A DNA stretch of 64,000 bases from Rhizoctonia solani (GCF_016906535.1 NC_057373.1:1364001-1428000); one strand, 5' to 3'. Shown: positions 1-10,448, numbered from the stretch's first letter. Notes: generated by a model from the letters alone, not told the origin. A program made the numbers and translations.

Positions 1-1296
1 CTGCAAATACCTGTAATTTTGACGGAGTTGAAGAATGTCTAGCATGTGCGCATGGCCTGGGCCTTACCTTAACCGATTCCGATCCGGCACGTATTTTCCC
101 CCAGGATATAGCCTCATCTGGACGTGCTCCGGAGTCCGAACCATCAAACTCCTGCCCAGTATTCTGCCAAGATGGAATGTAAGGCTAAACCTTAGAACTA
201 TGGTAATTACTCACGATGTACACCGAAAAATCGGCACCATTCCTCTGCGAATTGTACGACTGAATTCCGGGTTTGATAGGGCACAAATGTGGGCTTACCA
301 TGAGCATTGCATTTGCTATTTGATGCTTGCATACACCCCCGCCTAATATAATCATACCCGCTTTCCGAGCCTTGAGCGAAATATCGTTCAGTGCTCGAAT
401 ATCTCGAACGATATCGATCGTTAGACCAGGGTTTCGGAACGAATGGAAGTAGATCATGTCGCCCAAGGATCCATCAGTCAATGCTGGACAGAACACTGGG
501 ATATCATTCTGAGAACACCATGAGACCAGGTGCGAGAGCGTGGAAGAGCAACGTACTTTATACGCCCAATAGTATACCGACTCTTCGTGGTTGATCTCTT
601 TACCCAGCCTCCTAATGACCTTGCTTGGGGTCCACACTTCGCCTGTCGCATTCTGTTCTTCTAGCATCTTATTCAGAATCGGAGTTACCCAATCCTCAAA
701 TTTGCAGTAGTTGTCATTCGGTACGACTAGATTCCCAATCCTGTTCATTCCCTTGCGCCGTAACTCCGCGCCATCAAGATGAAAATCACCAAGATATGTT
801 GGGTTAAGACACTTGATAAAATCTTCTTCGATGCCACCGGCAGTCGTAACAATTGCGGAGAGATGTTTGTGCTTGACTAGGTGGAGAATGACTTCTCGTA
901 AACCTGATGAGATTAGGTTCGAGGTGTACCCCAAGAAGACGGTGCACTTGGTTGCTGCTCGGACCTCGGGTGATGTATAGTCGGGAGATTCATCCTCAGT
1001 CAGTGGCTCGTCGGAAAGGCGCCATTTGCGCTGGAGATAATTAAGTCCCAAGCTCACAATTTAATTCTGTGTAATACCCACCATCTTGTTCACAATATCG
1101 ATAGCCTTCCCGAGACTTGTTGCCTGAAACCCAATACGCTCATATCCCCCAGCAATGCGTTCAAATCTAGGGGAGAATCAAAATCGGGTCCCTTAATCGG
1201 CATGGCATTGTCGGGCACGGGGTGCGATTGAACTAAAACTGCGGCCGCGGCTGTTGCAGGGGGTGCAGGCGCTTCAGGTTGTAGTTGGCTAGACAT
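1..1296 (-). CDS. Deoxyhypusine synthase, 3' end off the window
   Basis: This enzyme transfers the aminobutyl group of spermidine to a lysine of eIF5A, the first step of hypusine formation, in the cytosol. The ORF ending near 215 carries the family blocks [30 protein letters not shown] and [11 protein letters not shown]. After an intron at 214-164, exon 163-68 gives [16 protein letters not shown], and a donor at 67 leads to a final exon outside the window. I place the start at 1296 (MSSQLQ), not at the longer upstream ATG. An intron at 1081-1031 joins VNKM to RKWRL. The first exon is out of frame with the conserved GFQAT block unless one G is added to the G run at 1146-1150; see findings. The family identity is certain, the exact 5' model less so. 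Confidence 0.93.
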
Positions 1297-1702
1297 GATA
1301 CCTGGCGGTGAAAGTTTAAACGATTTGGAGCTGCATAGAACCCCATTCATCACGTGAACAATTCATCTTGTTCACCAGTACCTTTTCTCGGTCAAACTTC
1401 GTCGAGCTATTAAATTACGATGACTGGTTCGGGCCGCTGTAGCCGTCAGTAAGCTAAATTTAGAGGTATCGACTGGGATGAAGTCATGAGGTCTTGCTTC
1501 TATGGTCTGGAATCCCCATTTTAACCTTGGAATCCCGGTATGAGTACCTTGGTTTGCTCCAACGTGAACGTTCGTAGGCATGATCGACGGGCCGCTGGTA
1601 TGTACTGGCAATTGTTACATGGGAGCCCCAGCGATATGCTATGGACATGTATATAAGAGCTTTACCACCAAGCTTGTTGGCTATTGTACCTCTTCGTGAA
1701 CG
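1297..1702. promoter_or_regulatory. Divergent intergenic region with TATA box for the first pectate lyase
   Basis: This region separates deoxyhypusine synthase (minus) from the first pectate lyase (plus). A TATATAAG box at 1650-1657 lies 53 nt before the pectate lyase ATG, a normal spacing for a strongly inducible secreted-enzyme gene. An ORF of 79 codons on the minus strand at 1372-1611 has no recognisable features and I do not call it a gene. Confidence 0.55.
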
Positions 1703-3143
1703 ATGAAACTGGCTGTTCTCGCACTTTACTTTTCGGCCCTAGTAGGTAGTGCATCAGCCCAGGACTTTAAGTTGTATGGCTACGCAACTCTGGGTGGAGG
1801 TACGAACCCTATAGTAGTGCTTAGCAGCTTTGCTAAAATTCATTCAGGAACGACTGGTGGAGCTGGAGGAACAGTCACCAATGTCACAACTAGAGATGCG
1901 CTCATTGCGGCTGTTAAGGTATCTCGACACATAAACACTGTGTGCATCCTCTAAACTCTAGCTAGGGAAATTCTCCCAAAACTGTTTATGTGTCGGGAAA
2001 CCTGGGAAGTAGTTCAACGCGTATCACTGTAGGGAACAATACGTAGGTAACCCTAAAACATACCCACGCGCAGCGTCAAATTATCACTATAGGTCTATTA
2101 TTGGCATTGGGAGCTCAGCAATTGTTGAAGGAGGAGGATTCAACATCAATAAAGCTTCTAACATCATCATTCGTAACCTTGTCATTCGCAAGGTCAAGGG
2201 AAATGACGGAATCACAATCCAAAAGAGCAACCGTATATGGGTTGATCATAACGAGTTCTACTCCGATACTGCACATGGATTCGATTACTACGATGGACAG
2301 GTTGACATCACACATGCAGATGACTACATTACGGTTTCCTGTAAGCACCGAACTAGTTCCACTTCATACGGACATTAATATGATAATAGGGAACAAATTT
2401 CATGATCATTACAAGTCGTCTTTAATCGGAGGTGACCCTGGTGGTGCCGCTGAAGACACTGGGCATTACAAGATCACGTAGTAGGTAATCCTATTACTTG
2501 AATTAGATTTGTAGCACTGATAGGATGATCACAGTCATCACAACTCCTGGAATAACGTACATACCCGAACCCCAGGTATCTAAACTCTTATTCTGTTCAT
2601 ATTCTGGTGCGCATATATACTCGTGAAATTGGCAGCCATTCGCTTTGGAGCGGTGCACGTTTACAACAACCTATTAGAAAACGTGGTCTCCCAGTAAGCT
2701 TTCAGGGTCTATGTACTTTCAGAATACTAACACTCCCTAGAGGAATCCATACACGCTCGTATGGGCAGGTGCTCGCCCAGGCAAACGTCTTTATCAACGT
2801 TACAGAGCCGATTAGTTCATATGGATTCGTTATCCCAGATGATAGTCCAGTAATTGTTGTTCATTTAAGTGCAAACTAACTAGACTCATATTCTCGCGTT
2901 CACAGGATGATCCTAAAGGAGATTATGAACCCGATGGTTATGCTAACGAATCAAGTATGTAGTTTTTAGTATGGCGGATTACTCTGTGTTCATACTATTT
3001 CAGATAACCTTTACATCAGCTCTGGTCCCAACAACATTACTCGCACGGGTACTTTTACAACTGTGCCTTACTCATTCCCCACAGACGCTCCTTCATCGTT
3101 GAAGGCGATCGTAGATAAGTATTCGGGTGTAGGAAAGATATAA
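1703..3143 (+). CDS. Secreted pectate lyase, PL1 family, copy 1
   Basis: An extracellular enzyme that cleaves polygalacturonan by beta-elimination. The protein starts with a signal peptide (MKLAVLALYFSALVGSASA) followed by QDFKLYGYATLGGG. Introns of about 50 nt break the gene; the first, at 1800-1847, keeps GGG-TTGGAGG in frame. Spliced text gives the PL1 landmarks: WVDHNEFYSD (calcium-site Asp region), DYYDGQVDIT, VSWNKFHDHYKSSLIG and the catalytic-arginine motif RTPAIRFG. The C-terminus is DKYSGVGKI with TAA at 3141-3143. Exon-by-exon alignment with the downstream copy confirms the model. All family motifs are present, so I expect a functional enzyme. PL1 membership is clear; pectate rather than pectin lyase is an inference from the motifs. 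Confidence 0.9.
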
Positions 3144-3575
3144 AGGAATAAGAACTGTATCTTACATTGAAATTTACTACATTGGCATTAATATGGATAA
3201 GCAACATGCAATCGTTGTTTCACACCTTGATCGATCGAATTTCTAGCAAGCTCCCGAGACCCCGGCTGCTGATATTGTCTATCCCTCCCAGAAAACCGGT
3301 GGCTGATATGCTACGGCCCGCCGCACCGTCGTGAGCTCTGAATTGTGGGTTCTGTATTAACTTCTGGAAGAACTTCTTAACACTCTCCTTCAATTTAACT
3401 TACCAATCATTCACATCACGCACGAGAACCTAGCCACATAAGCGGATATTCGATGCTCGCCGGCGATAATATTACATATAAGGGTATATTTAAGTCTTCA
3501 GGCACTTGTGCTGAATACCCAAGGCCCCTCCTAGTAAAACCCCTTACTTTGAACTGCCAGACTTTTGAAAGAAAG
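3144..3575. promoter_or_regulatory. Spacer and promoter between the pectate lyase copies
   Basis: This is 432 nt between the stop of copy 1 and the ATG of copy 2. An AT-rich TATA-like stretch (TATATTTAAG, 3485-3494) lies about 80 nt before the second ATG. An upstream ATG at 3453 is in a longer open frame but lies before this box, so I take the ATG at 3576, which begins a signal peptide. Confidence 0.45.
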
Positions 3576-5032
3576 ATGAAGCTTAGTTGTGCTGCTATTG
3601 TCTATGCATGTCTACTGAGTGATGTCCTGGCCCAAATACCAGACTTTAGACTCAAGGGTTATGCAACCCTGGCAGGAGGCACGAGGGCACCTATTTGAAT
3701 AACGATAAGTTGGCTAAAATCCATGTAGGGACGACGGGTGGAGCTGGAGGGGCAGTGGTAAACGTTACCACCAGAGATGAGCTGCTTGCAGCCGTCAAAG
3801 TATGTCGAAAACCTTGATGCACACACGTTTGAATGACAAACCCATATTTTATAAGGGACATCTGCCTAAAATAGTATATGTACTGGGAAATGTTGGTGGT
3901 AATACCACAACGCGCATGAGTGTAGGAAACAACACGTATGTCCTCGTTCCGGGACGTATCGTGATATCCAGGCTTATATCGTTCAAACAGATCCATTATT
4001 GGTGTCGGAAAGTCAGCTATTATCGAGGGAGGAGGATTCAGCGTCAACAAGGCCTCAAATGTTATCATCCGAAACTTGATCATCCGTAAAGTCGTGAACA
4101 ATGACGGGATCACAGTCATTCAAAGCAACAACGTCTGGATTGACCACAATGAATTTTACTCGGATACTGAGCATGGGTTCGATTACTATGATGGGCAGGT
4201 AGATATTACGCGTGGTTCAGATTATGTTACTGTGTCTTGTGAGCACTTCAGTTGGCGATGGATTTTAAGCTAATATGAGAGGATAGGGAATAAGTTTCAC
4301 GACCACTACAAGTCATCACTTATCGGATCTAGCGAGAAGAATGGAGATGAGGATACTGGTCATTTCAAGATTACGTAGTATGTATTTTGGTCAGCTTTTC
4401 ATGACGCATATATCTAATCACAAGATCCTAGCCATCATAATTCTTGGAACAATGTCCACACGCGGACTCCAGGTAGGTATCAAGCCGTGTTCTCTGTTCT
4501 ACGAGTAAACATCATCCAGCACTCCGTTTTGGAACTGTGCACCTTTACAATAACCTGATCGAGAATGTCGTCTCTCAGTGAGTTAGCACATTACCCCAGA
4601 CACAAGACAACTCACCCATTTTGTTCGAGGGGTGTCCATACACGGTCTTATGGACAGGTATTGGTTCAAGCCAACGTCTTCCGCAACGTCAAGGAACCCA
4701 TTAGTACTTATGGATTTGTTATTCCCGACGACAGCCCTGTAAGCTGCAAACCAAGGCTAGCAAAAGTCTACGACTGACATGACACCTATTCAGATTGATC
4801 CTAGTGGAGACTACGAACCCGATGGTTTTGCCAACGCATGGAGTCAGTTAGTTTAATGACTCCCATTTTCGTCCGTCCTCATCCGTTTTCAGATAACCTG
4901 TACATCAACTCGGGTAAAAATAACATAACGCAAATAGGTAACTTTACCAAAGTGCCTTACTCCTTCAAGCCCGACGCGCCTTTCCTAGTGAAGGCTATCG
5001 TGGACAGGTACTCGGGCGTAGGAAAGATTTGA
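3576..5032 (+). CDS. Secreted pectate lyase, PL1 family, copy 2 (tandem duplicate)
   Basis: A paralogue of the preceding gene in the same orientation. Signal peptide MKLSCAAIVYACLLSDVLA is followed by QIPDFRLKGYATLAGG. The same exon order gives TTGGAGGAVVNVTTRDELL, WIDHNEFYSDTEHGFDYYDG, NKFHDHYKSSLIGSS, RTPALRFGTVHLYNN and VDRYSGVGKI, with TGA at 5030-5032. The first intron lacks a GT donor: the equivalent of the copy-1 donor GGAG/GTACG reads GGAG/GCACG, so it must be a GC-AG intron (about 3688-3733 to the AG before GGACGACGG). All other splice sites checked are GT-AG. Catalytic landmarks are intact. Compared with copy 1 the loop after SSLIG differs (SSEKNGDEDTG against GDPGGAAEDTG), so the copies have diverged and are not a recent identical duplication. 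Confidence 0.88.
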
Positions 5033-5090
5033 AAAAAGGGTATCACCATTATACACGATCTGTACTATAAAATACACACAAAATCGATAA

Positions 5091-6305
5091 CTAAGGTGTA
5101 TGTTGAAGAGAAGCGGGGCTGTCATGAAATGTTCCGTCTTTACTTACTACAGAGTGAGCCTTAGTTTTAGATGGAGTGGCAGGTTGGGTTTGACTGCCTA
5201 GCAAGGGTGCCTGTGGGATCGTCAACCGAGGAGGCTGTTGACCATGTAGAGTGGACGGCGAGGGGCGTGTTTTAGGGTGATGTACTAGTCCTGGATGGGT
5301 GGGTGGCGGCACAGTGAGCATCGAGGGTTTCGGTGGCGTCTGAGGTGCGGCCGGCAACGTTTGTTGCCGAGCAGGGGAAATAGGAAAAGTAATCTCAGGA
5401 GTTGGGAGTTGGTGAAAATCAGAGATTTGCTGGGAGAGTTCAGAGAGCTGTAGACGTGTTATTCTCCAACATATGTAGATAGTGGGGTGAATGTTACAAC
5501 CTTTTTCATGATGTCTTGGATGGCGTCTTTGCGCTTGGCAAAGTGTTCACTAGTATCGAGGCCTGGTGTTGCAAGCACAGTTGTTGCTTTATTTCCCTGA
5601 CGAGTGTCCTTTCCACTACCGGCATGGTCGGTATCGCTCGCGCTCTGACCCGCTTCTTGATCAGTCCCGGCGCTCGTCCCAGCACGACCCGACGTCTGCC
5701 CACGGAATTTACGGGGTTTATCCTTGTCTTTTTCCTTTTCCTTTTCTTTCGTCGGAGGCTGGGGCTCAGGCTGTCTACCAATGGACTCCATAGCAATATG
5801 CATCCTAGCAACCTAAATACAAAACTGCGTCCATACGACAAGATAAATAAACCAACTACGGTGCCTACCTCGCTTTGTAGCTCCCGAATCCTCGCTACAT
5901 GCGACCAGAACTTTTCCTGTGTGGCCATATCTGTGCCACAGCCTTCGAACAATAAGAACGGAGATTCAAGTGCGCTGGGGTGGTCAGGAACTAGCCGCGC
6001 TTTTGGTTCTCCGGTATACGGATCGTTGATTAGAGTTGAACGTGACTGGACGGTGGCGTCGGGTGCATGAGTAATTGTAATGGTACTTCCAACGGACTTT
6101 TCAGGTGGCATCGCGATGGGAGTACCTCTATGGTAGTACGAATGTCGGATGGGTGTGAGAGAGCAGTGGGCTGAGGCGAAGGAGGCGGTGCGGGCGATGT
6201 GGGAGTCAATGACGTCCCCGAACGAATCGTGAGTTCATGACTCGCACGCCCGAGGAGTCCCTCCTCTTCGCCACGTGTGGATAGCCTATGAGATCGCGAG
6301 AACAT
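5091..6305 (-). CDS. Coiled-coil, low-complexity protein of unknown function
   Basis: I do not recognise a family. From the N-terminus the protein has a Ser/Pro-rich segment (LTPTSPAPPPSPQP), a conserved-looking block DPYTGEPKARLVPDHP and ALESPFLLFEGCG, then a helical heptad region EKFWSHVARIRELQSEVARM, a charged tract (KEKEKEKDKDKPRKFRGQ), a second helical segment DAIQDIMKK-LSELSQQIS and a Pro-rich tail ending at 5091. Two introns fix the model: one near 5870-5815 joins QSE to VARM, and one around 5480-5430 joins MKK to LSEL. Between the first exon (start 6305) and MPPEKS the frame shifts by one base near 6150-6175; either a roughly 80-nt intron there or a lost base would repair it. A shorter protein starting at 6111 is the alternative. 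The coiled coils suggest a structural or scaffold role, which is inference only. Confidence 0.6.
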
Positions 6306-6766
6306 AATACTGGTACTGGTACTGTATAATACACTGGCCCAGTCTGAATGAGCGCGCCACGAGGTTGGCGCTTAAATGCTATCTGGGAGCCAATCGGAAG
6401 AGTGGGGGTCTACACGTGATGGATGTGGCCCGTGCGCCACCCCATCCGATAAGGTGGCTTGGAGGGTCGTGATTGCCACATCAACATCAACAACTGGGCT
6501 TAAATTCCCCCTTGCTCCAATCCGGAAGTCCCTCTTCCCAAACTACATCGTCTGCGAAAATCCTGTTTTGCTTAAGAAGATGGTGAGCTACGATGATAGA
6601 ATATACTCCCTTGATTAGCCACTCATACTCCTGACCCTAGCCACCTCAAACCCGCTCCAGACTGCAAAGTAAGTCGCCGTGGCTCCAAAGTGGGCGCTGC
6701 CAACTGAGGGGTCAATTGGTATCATCGCTAGTCACTCTTCCTGTGGGTTCGCTGTCACCGAATACT
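6306..6766. other. Intergenic region between divergent genes
   Basis: About 460 nt separate the coiled-coil gene (minus) from the zinc-finger gene (plus). I see no clear TATA box, RNA gene or repeat. An 80-codon plus-strand ORF at 6376-6618 has no recognisable content. Confidence 0.4.
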
Positions 6767-8574
6767 ATGGATACCTCCGATGAATCCTCAACATCCATGT
6801 GAGAATTTTTTTTCTGGGACTGGGGGAGCAGCTACTGACCTAGCCACGGTGTACAGGTACCGCCAGAAGGAGACTGGAGACTGGGACGAACGCTATGGAG
6901 CACCCATACGTCCACCTGTGTAAGTAGTGGTCCAATTATCCCCTCTGGGGGGTAAGTGCCCAACGGGTGCGAAGGAACGAAGACGGTCGTAATGGATCCT
7001 GCGACTCACGTGTTGTCCCAACAGCCGCTAGGCTACAGAGCAACGACGTGAGTGGCAGAATACATTAGGACTGTCGTCGTCCCTTCGCACTCGCTCCTAA
7101 CAGGCCTTTAGCCACCTCCTACTAACCCTAGCCACGATCAACCGATCAGTTCCAAGCGCAAGTTTGTGAGCATCTCAGTTCAGACATCTCCTGTCGAAGA
7201 GGTCTGCCCGCCCCTCTGTCGCGACAACGGCAGCTCCAGCGGCAGCTCACCCGACCCGGAAACCGATGAGGAGGGCCATGCCAACAAGACCGGACTCAAG
7301 CGTGCCAGGTATGTCAATATTTCACATAACACTAGCCAGTAGTTCACAACCGATTGCGTTGCTAGCTCGACTACAAGCAGCCAGACATCCAAGAAGGCCA
7401 AGGTTGCCAAATCATCCACATCGCCCACCAAGGCTCCGGCCGCGAAGCAACCCCGTCGCGATACGATCATCTCTCTCGATGGGGCCTCGCCCAAGCCTCG
7501 TTCCATCTATGCACCTTCTCCTACTCCTCTCCAATGCACTTATGTTTACCCGCGTGCCCTCGGCCCTCCCCGCCGGCCGATGGATCTCCGTCGCAACAAG
7601 GGTGCAAAGCCCATGCCGGACATTCCTGTGCTCTCTGAGCTCGCCCCCAAGGCCCCCACCGATCCCAGTCCTTCCGCTCCTACTGGTGGTGCGGAACCTC
7701 AGGCTGAAGGTGCTCCAATGGACGTTGATGATTCGTACGTGATTACCCATCGATGCCCCATCACTTTTTCTCGCGAGTTCGAAATGCGTCGCCATATCCG
7801 GACGGTGCACATTGCCGAGGAGGTTCGTGCTGTGGTCGAGGGTCGTCTTGCCCGATCCGATGCCAAGGTAAGTCCTGCTATACAGTCATTATGGGCATCT
7901 GCTGATCAATTATAGGTTATCCCGGAGAACTGGGACGGCAAGAGCTTGATTAGCAAGCCAACCTGCGCAGGGTGTGGTACTACCTTTTCCCGGCCGGATG
8001 CGGTCCGTAGGCATCAAACCGAGGTGAATGCAAAGATGGAGAATGGTATCTGTGTCGAGTGTCCTGGACCAAAGGTAAGTTTACAAAATGGATATGTTTT
8101 GTCCAAAACTCATTCGCTATATAGGTGCACATTCGTCGAGGGCCCCGCAAGGACGTCCACTTGCCCACGCCTGATGCCTCGCCGGCGCCACCAACGTTAG
8201 CCCCAGCACCAATCCCTGCGCTCATGATGCCAATGAGCACAGGGATTGGCGCTGGGAGTCACGTCCCAATCGCGCCTGCACCGGCTCCAGCCCCCGGCCC
8301 TCTGGTGATTCCTGCGGCCGTCTCGATGCCAGCTCCTTCAACTTTGGCTCCGGCCCCGGCCCCTATTTCTGGTCTAGTTCCCATCGCTCCAGCAGCCCCT
8401 GTCGTTGCCATACCATCTCTCCCCTCTGCCCCTCTCGTATCTGGCGCTGGCGCCCCCAGCGACGCGGCACCCGCGCCAGTCGCTCCGGTCGTCGCCCCAC
8501 AAGCCCCACCGGCTGCGAGAGATCACGCTGAACTGGCTGAAGTCGAGCTAGAGAGCGAGGATGAATGTAACTAG
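6767..8574 (+). CDS. C2H2-type zinc-finger protein with Ala/Pro-rich tail
   Basis: A likely nuclear DNA-binding protein. I start it at the ATG at 6767 (MDTSDESSTSM). Exon 2 (YRQKETGDWDERYGAPIRPP) joins across a roughly 200-nt intron with a perfect TACTAAC branch point at about 7118 to VHDQPISSKRKF. A Ser/Lys-rich basic region (SSQTSKKAKVAKSSTSP) could be a nuclear signal. One clear finger reads CAGCGTTFSRPDAVRRH near 7965-8020, with further cysteines in ICVEC. An upstream finger-like segment HRCPITFSREFEMRRHIRTVH lacks the first cysteine of a normal pair. The tail from 8125 is almost entirely Ala/Pro with acidic end ESEDECN and TAG at 8572-8574. The stop codon lies inside the left arm of a 35-bp hairpin. 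Target genes cannot be inferred. Confidence 0.7.
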
Positions 8575-8643
8575 GTTAAAAAATCAAACATTTTTGTTAC
8601 ATACGTCCTATGTAACAAAAATGTTTGATTTTTTAATCTAGTT
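8569..8643. repeat. Near-perfect 35-bp inverted repeat spanning the stop codon
   Basis: The left arm 8569-8603 and right arm 8609-8643 pair at 34 of 35 positions around a 5-nt loop (8604-8608). The single difference (G8575 against T8637) is a G.U pair in plus-strand RNA. The inner 28 bp are perfect. The arms are flanked by TA dinucleotides at 8572-8573 and 8639-8640, so a palindromic TA-target mini-element is possible. A hairpin that shapes the 3' end of the zinc-finger mRNA is the other reading. Removing the stretch between the TAs would still leave a TAG after AAC. Confidence 0.85.
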
Positions 8644-8779
8644 GCAGAACCCAATCTCGGCCCCTTGTTTTTCCTCACATGGCTTCAACGTGCTCCCCAT
8701 CGCAACTCACTGAGGACCCGGCCCCCCCGACTCTCGACATCCTCAAGCCATCAACGACCCATATTCAGTGATGTGACTC

Positions 8780-8884
8780 GCTCAGTTGGAAGGGTTTGGG
8801 TACCCAATCCCGTGTTTGTTTCAATTTTTCTAGTACTAATTGAAGTGAATGTGAGGTTGGGTGCCCAAACCCTTCTGACTGAGC
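8780..8884 (+). repeat. 47-bp imperfect palindrome with G.U-type mismatches
   Basis: The left arm 8780-8826 and right arm 8838-8884 flank an 11-nt loop (8827-8837). Of 47 paired positions, 36 are Watson-Crick, 10 would be G.U wobbles in plus-strand RNA and one is C.A. There are no transversion-type mismatches. It lies about 200 nt beyond the zinc-finger stop codon, probably within or just past the 3' UTR. It may be the foldback of a small-RNA precursor or a decayed inverted-repeat element; the sequence alone does not decide. Confidence 0.8.
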
Positions 8885-9239
8885 AAGACTTACCAATGTC
8901 TATCGACCATTGATTGTTTTTCGATGCCGTCAAAACCATTAAACCCAAGATCATATGTTTTACTTTGTTCCTGTATATCTCCTAGTACTTTTCGAGGCTT
9001 TCACACTTGTCAGCGACATGGCATGGGCTTTGACGTGATGTTTCGCTTTTACGTGCGTTTCCGCCTGGTTTTGTACTGCCCCCATGCCTAATTCACTCCA
9101 TCTTGTATACTGCATGCCCCCAATAATTCAATATGAACTTTGCATCTGTTTGTACCATGCAAATCATTTCCTTTTATGGGCGGTGTGTAGCTGGTGTGGC
9201 TCCAACTTGACCACCACATACATATTTGTTGTCGATAGA
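8885..9239. other. Intergenic region with no recognised gene
   Basis: This T-rich stretch of about 350 nt lies between the second hairpin and the RING gene. I see no coding signature or RNA gene. It presumably holds the promoter of the RING gene. Confidence 0.4.
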
Positions 9240-10221
9240 ATGAATTTCCTTCCCCCTTCGTCGTTTTTCAATGAGCTCTTGAGTATGGACTCGAGGTGAT
9301 TCGTTTCAGCCCGTCCAGTTGTCCTTGGAGCAAGATGCATACGTTCGGGAGCTTACGCGTCTGTTTCAGCTCTCGAGATGAGCGACAGTCGTTCATCCGC
9401 GGTCTACCCAGCATTCCAGAGAAAGACGTCTCGCGAGGTACATCTCCATTTTATTCCTCTCGAATTTATTTAACTTAATACATGTGTTTATAGACGATAC
9501 ATGCGCCATATGCCAAGAAACCTTTCTCGCGATCATCGCCACCCAAGAAATGGCGAGCGTAATGGAAACGCCCGGTCTACCGGAAGAAGACATGGGAGTC
9601 GTCGAGCTCCCCGGATGCGCACACCGGTTCTGTCGGAAAGAGTGAGTCCCCCTCGCTCTGCCTCTCCATACCGTCCACAGCGACCGACCGTGTGATGTAC
9701 TATGCATACTTGTTGGTGTCCCATGGGTGTAACTGTACTGATCAGAGTGATATATATTTTCCAGTATCGCAACGTGGGTTTACTCTTCGGTACGTTGTTG
9801 GTTTTTAATGTATCATATTCATGGTACCTCGGCTCCCGGTCTGATGCGGTGAGGGGCGGTGTGTATATGTGCGTGGTAACCTTGACAGCACTCAACGTGC
9901 CCCGCGTGCCGACACGAGTTTCTACCGTCGTCTTTACGAGAGGAAGAGCACGAAGAGGGCGCGAGCATACTAGATGCACGGGAGATGATTCGGGTGCTGC
10001 AGTTGAGAGCGTCGGGACTATACGATGACGCCGACGAGGCGCGGCATAACCCTTTCAACGAGGGCGGAACTGGGACCCGTGCGCGTTCCAACCCTGTCGA
10101 TCGGGAGGAGCAAGAATACTTGCGACGGATGCAGGACGAGTTGTTGAGTTCTGTATTTGGTAGAAGCGAGAGACCGAGGGAGGATAGTCCTCCCCGCGAG
10201 TCGTTTGGGATGTACTCTTAG
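9240..10221 (+). CDS. RING-H2 finger protein, probable E3 ubiquitin ligase
   Basis: A RING domain protein expected to recruit an E2 and ubiquitinate substrates; its targets are unknown. The RING begins after the intron at 9438-9493: DDTCAICQETF gives the first cysteine pair, LPGCAHRFCRKDI the central Cys/His set and HSTCPACRHEF the last pair, split over two further introns. Upstream is SFIRGLPSIPEKDVSRD, seen next to this RING type in other basidiomycete proteins. The C-terminus is charged (PVDREEQEYLRRMQDELL) and ends MYS at 10221. The ATG at 9240 (MNFLPPSSFF) with a 74-nt intron 9296-9369 keeps the frame. The skipped stretch encodes, in another frame, a very protein-like segment (VQLSLEQDAYVRELTRLFQL); see findings. 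The RING identity is firm, the 5' model uncertain. Confidence 0.78.
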
Positions 10222-10448
10222 ATGCGATGTTATACTTACATCCTCGATATCTGTTTTTTTTTTTTTTTGCAAGTTGTACAAGACCCAAATAGACTGGTAT
10301 AATTCGTAACGGAAAGGAAAGACTAGGGTGGGGGTGGGGAGAATTAAGCGGGACAAAAAAAAAACATAAAAAGAAAACAGAAAGCGCCCTGAGAGGAAAA
10401 CGGAAATCACGTCATAAAATTTAAAAAAGCAAATGTCTATAACAACGT

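Noticed and set aside
5516..6070. 184-codon plus-strand ORF opposite the coiled-coil gene
   Set aside because: It is a frame shadow of the Lys/Glu-rich and Pro-rich coding sequence on the minus strand; its content (VFFLFLFFRRR) mirrors the charged tract.
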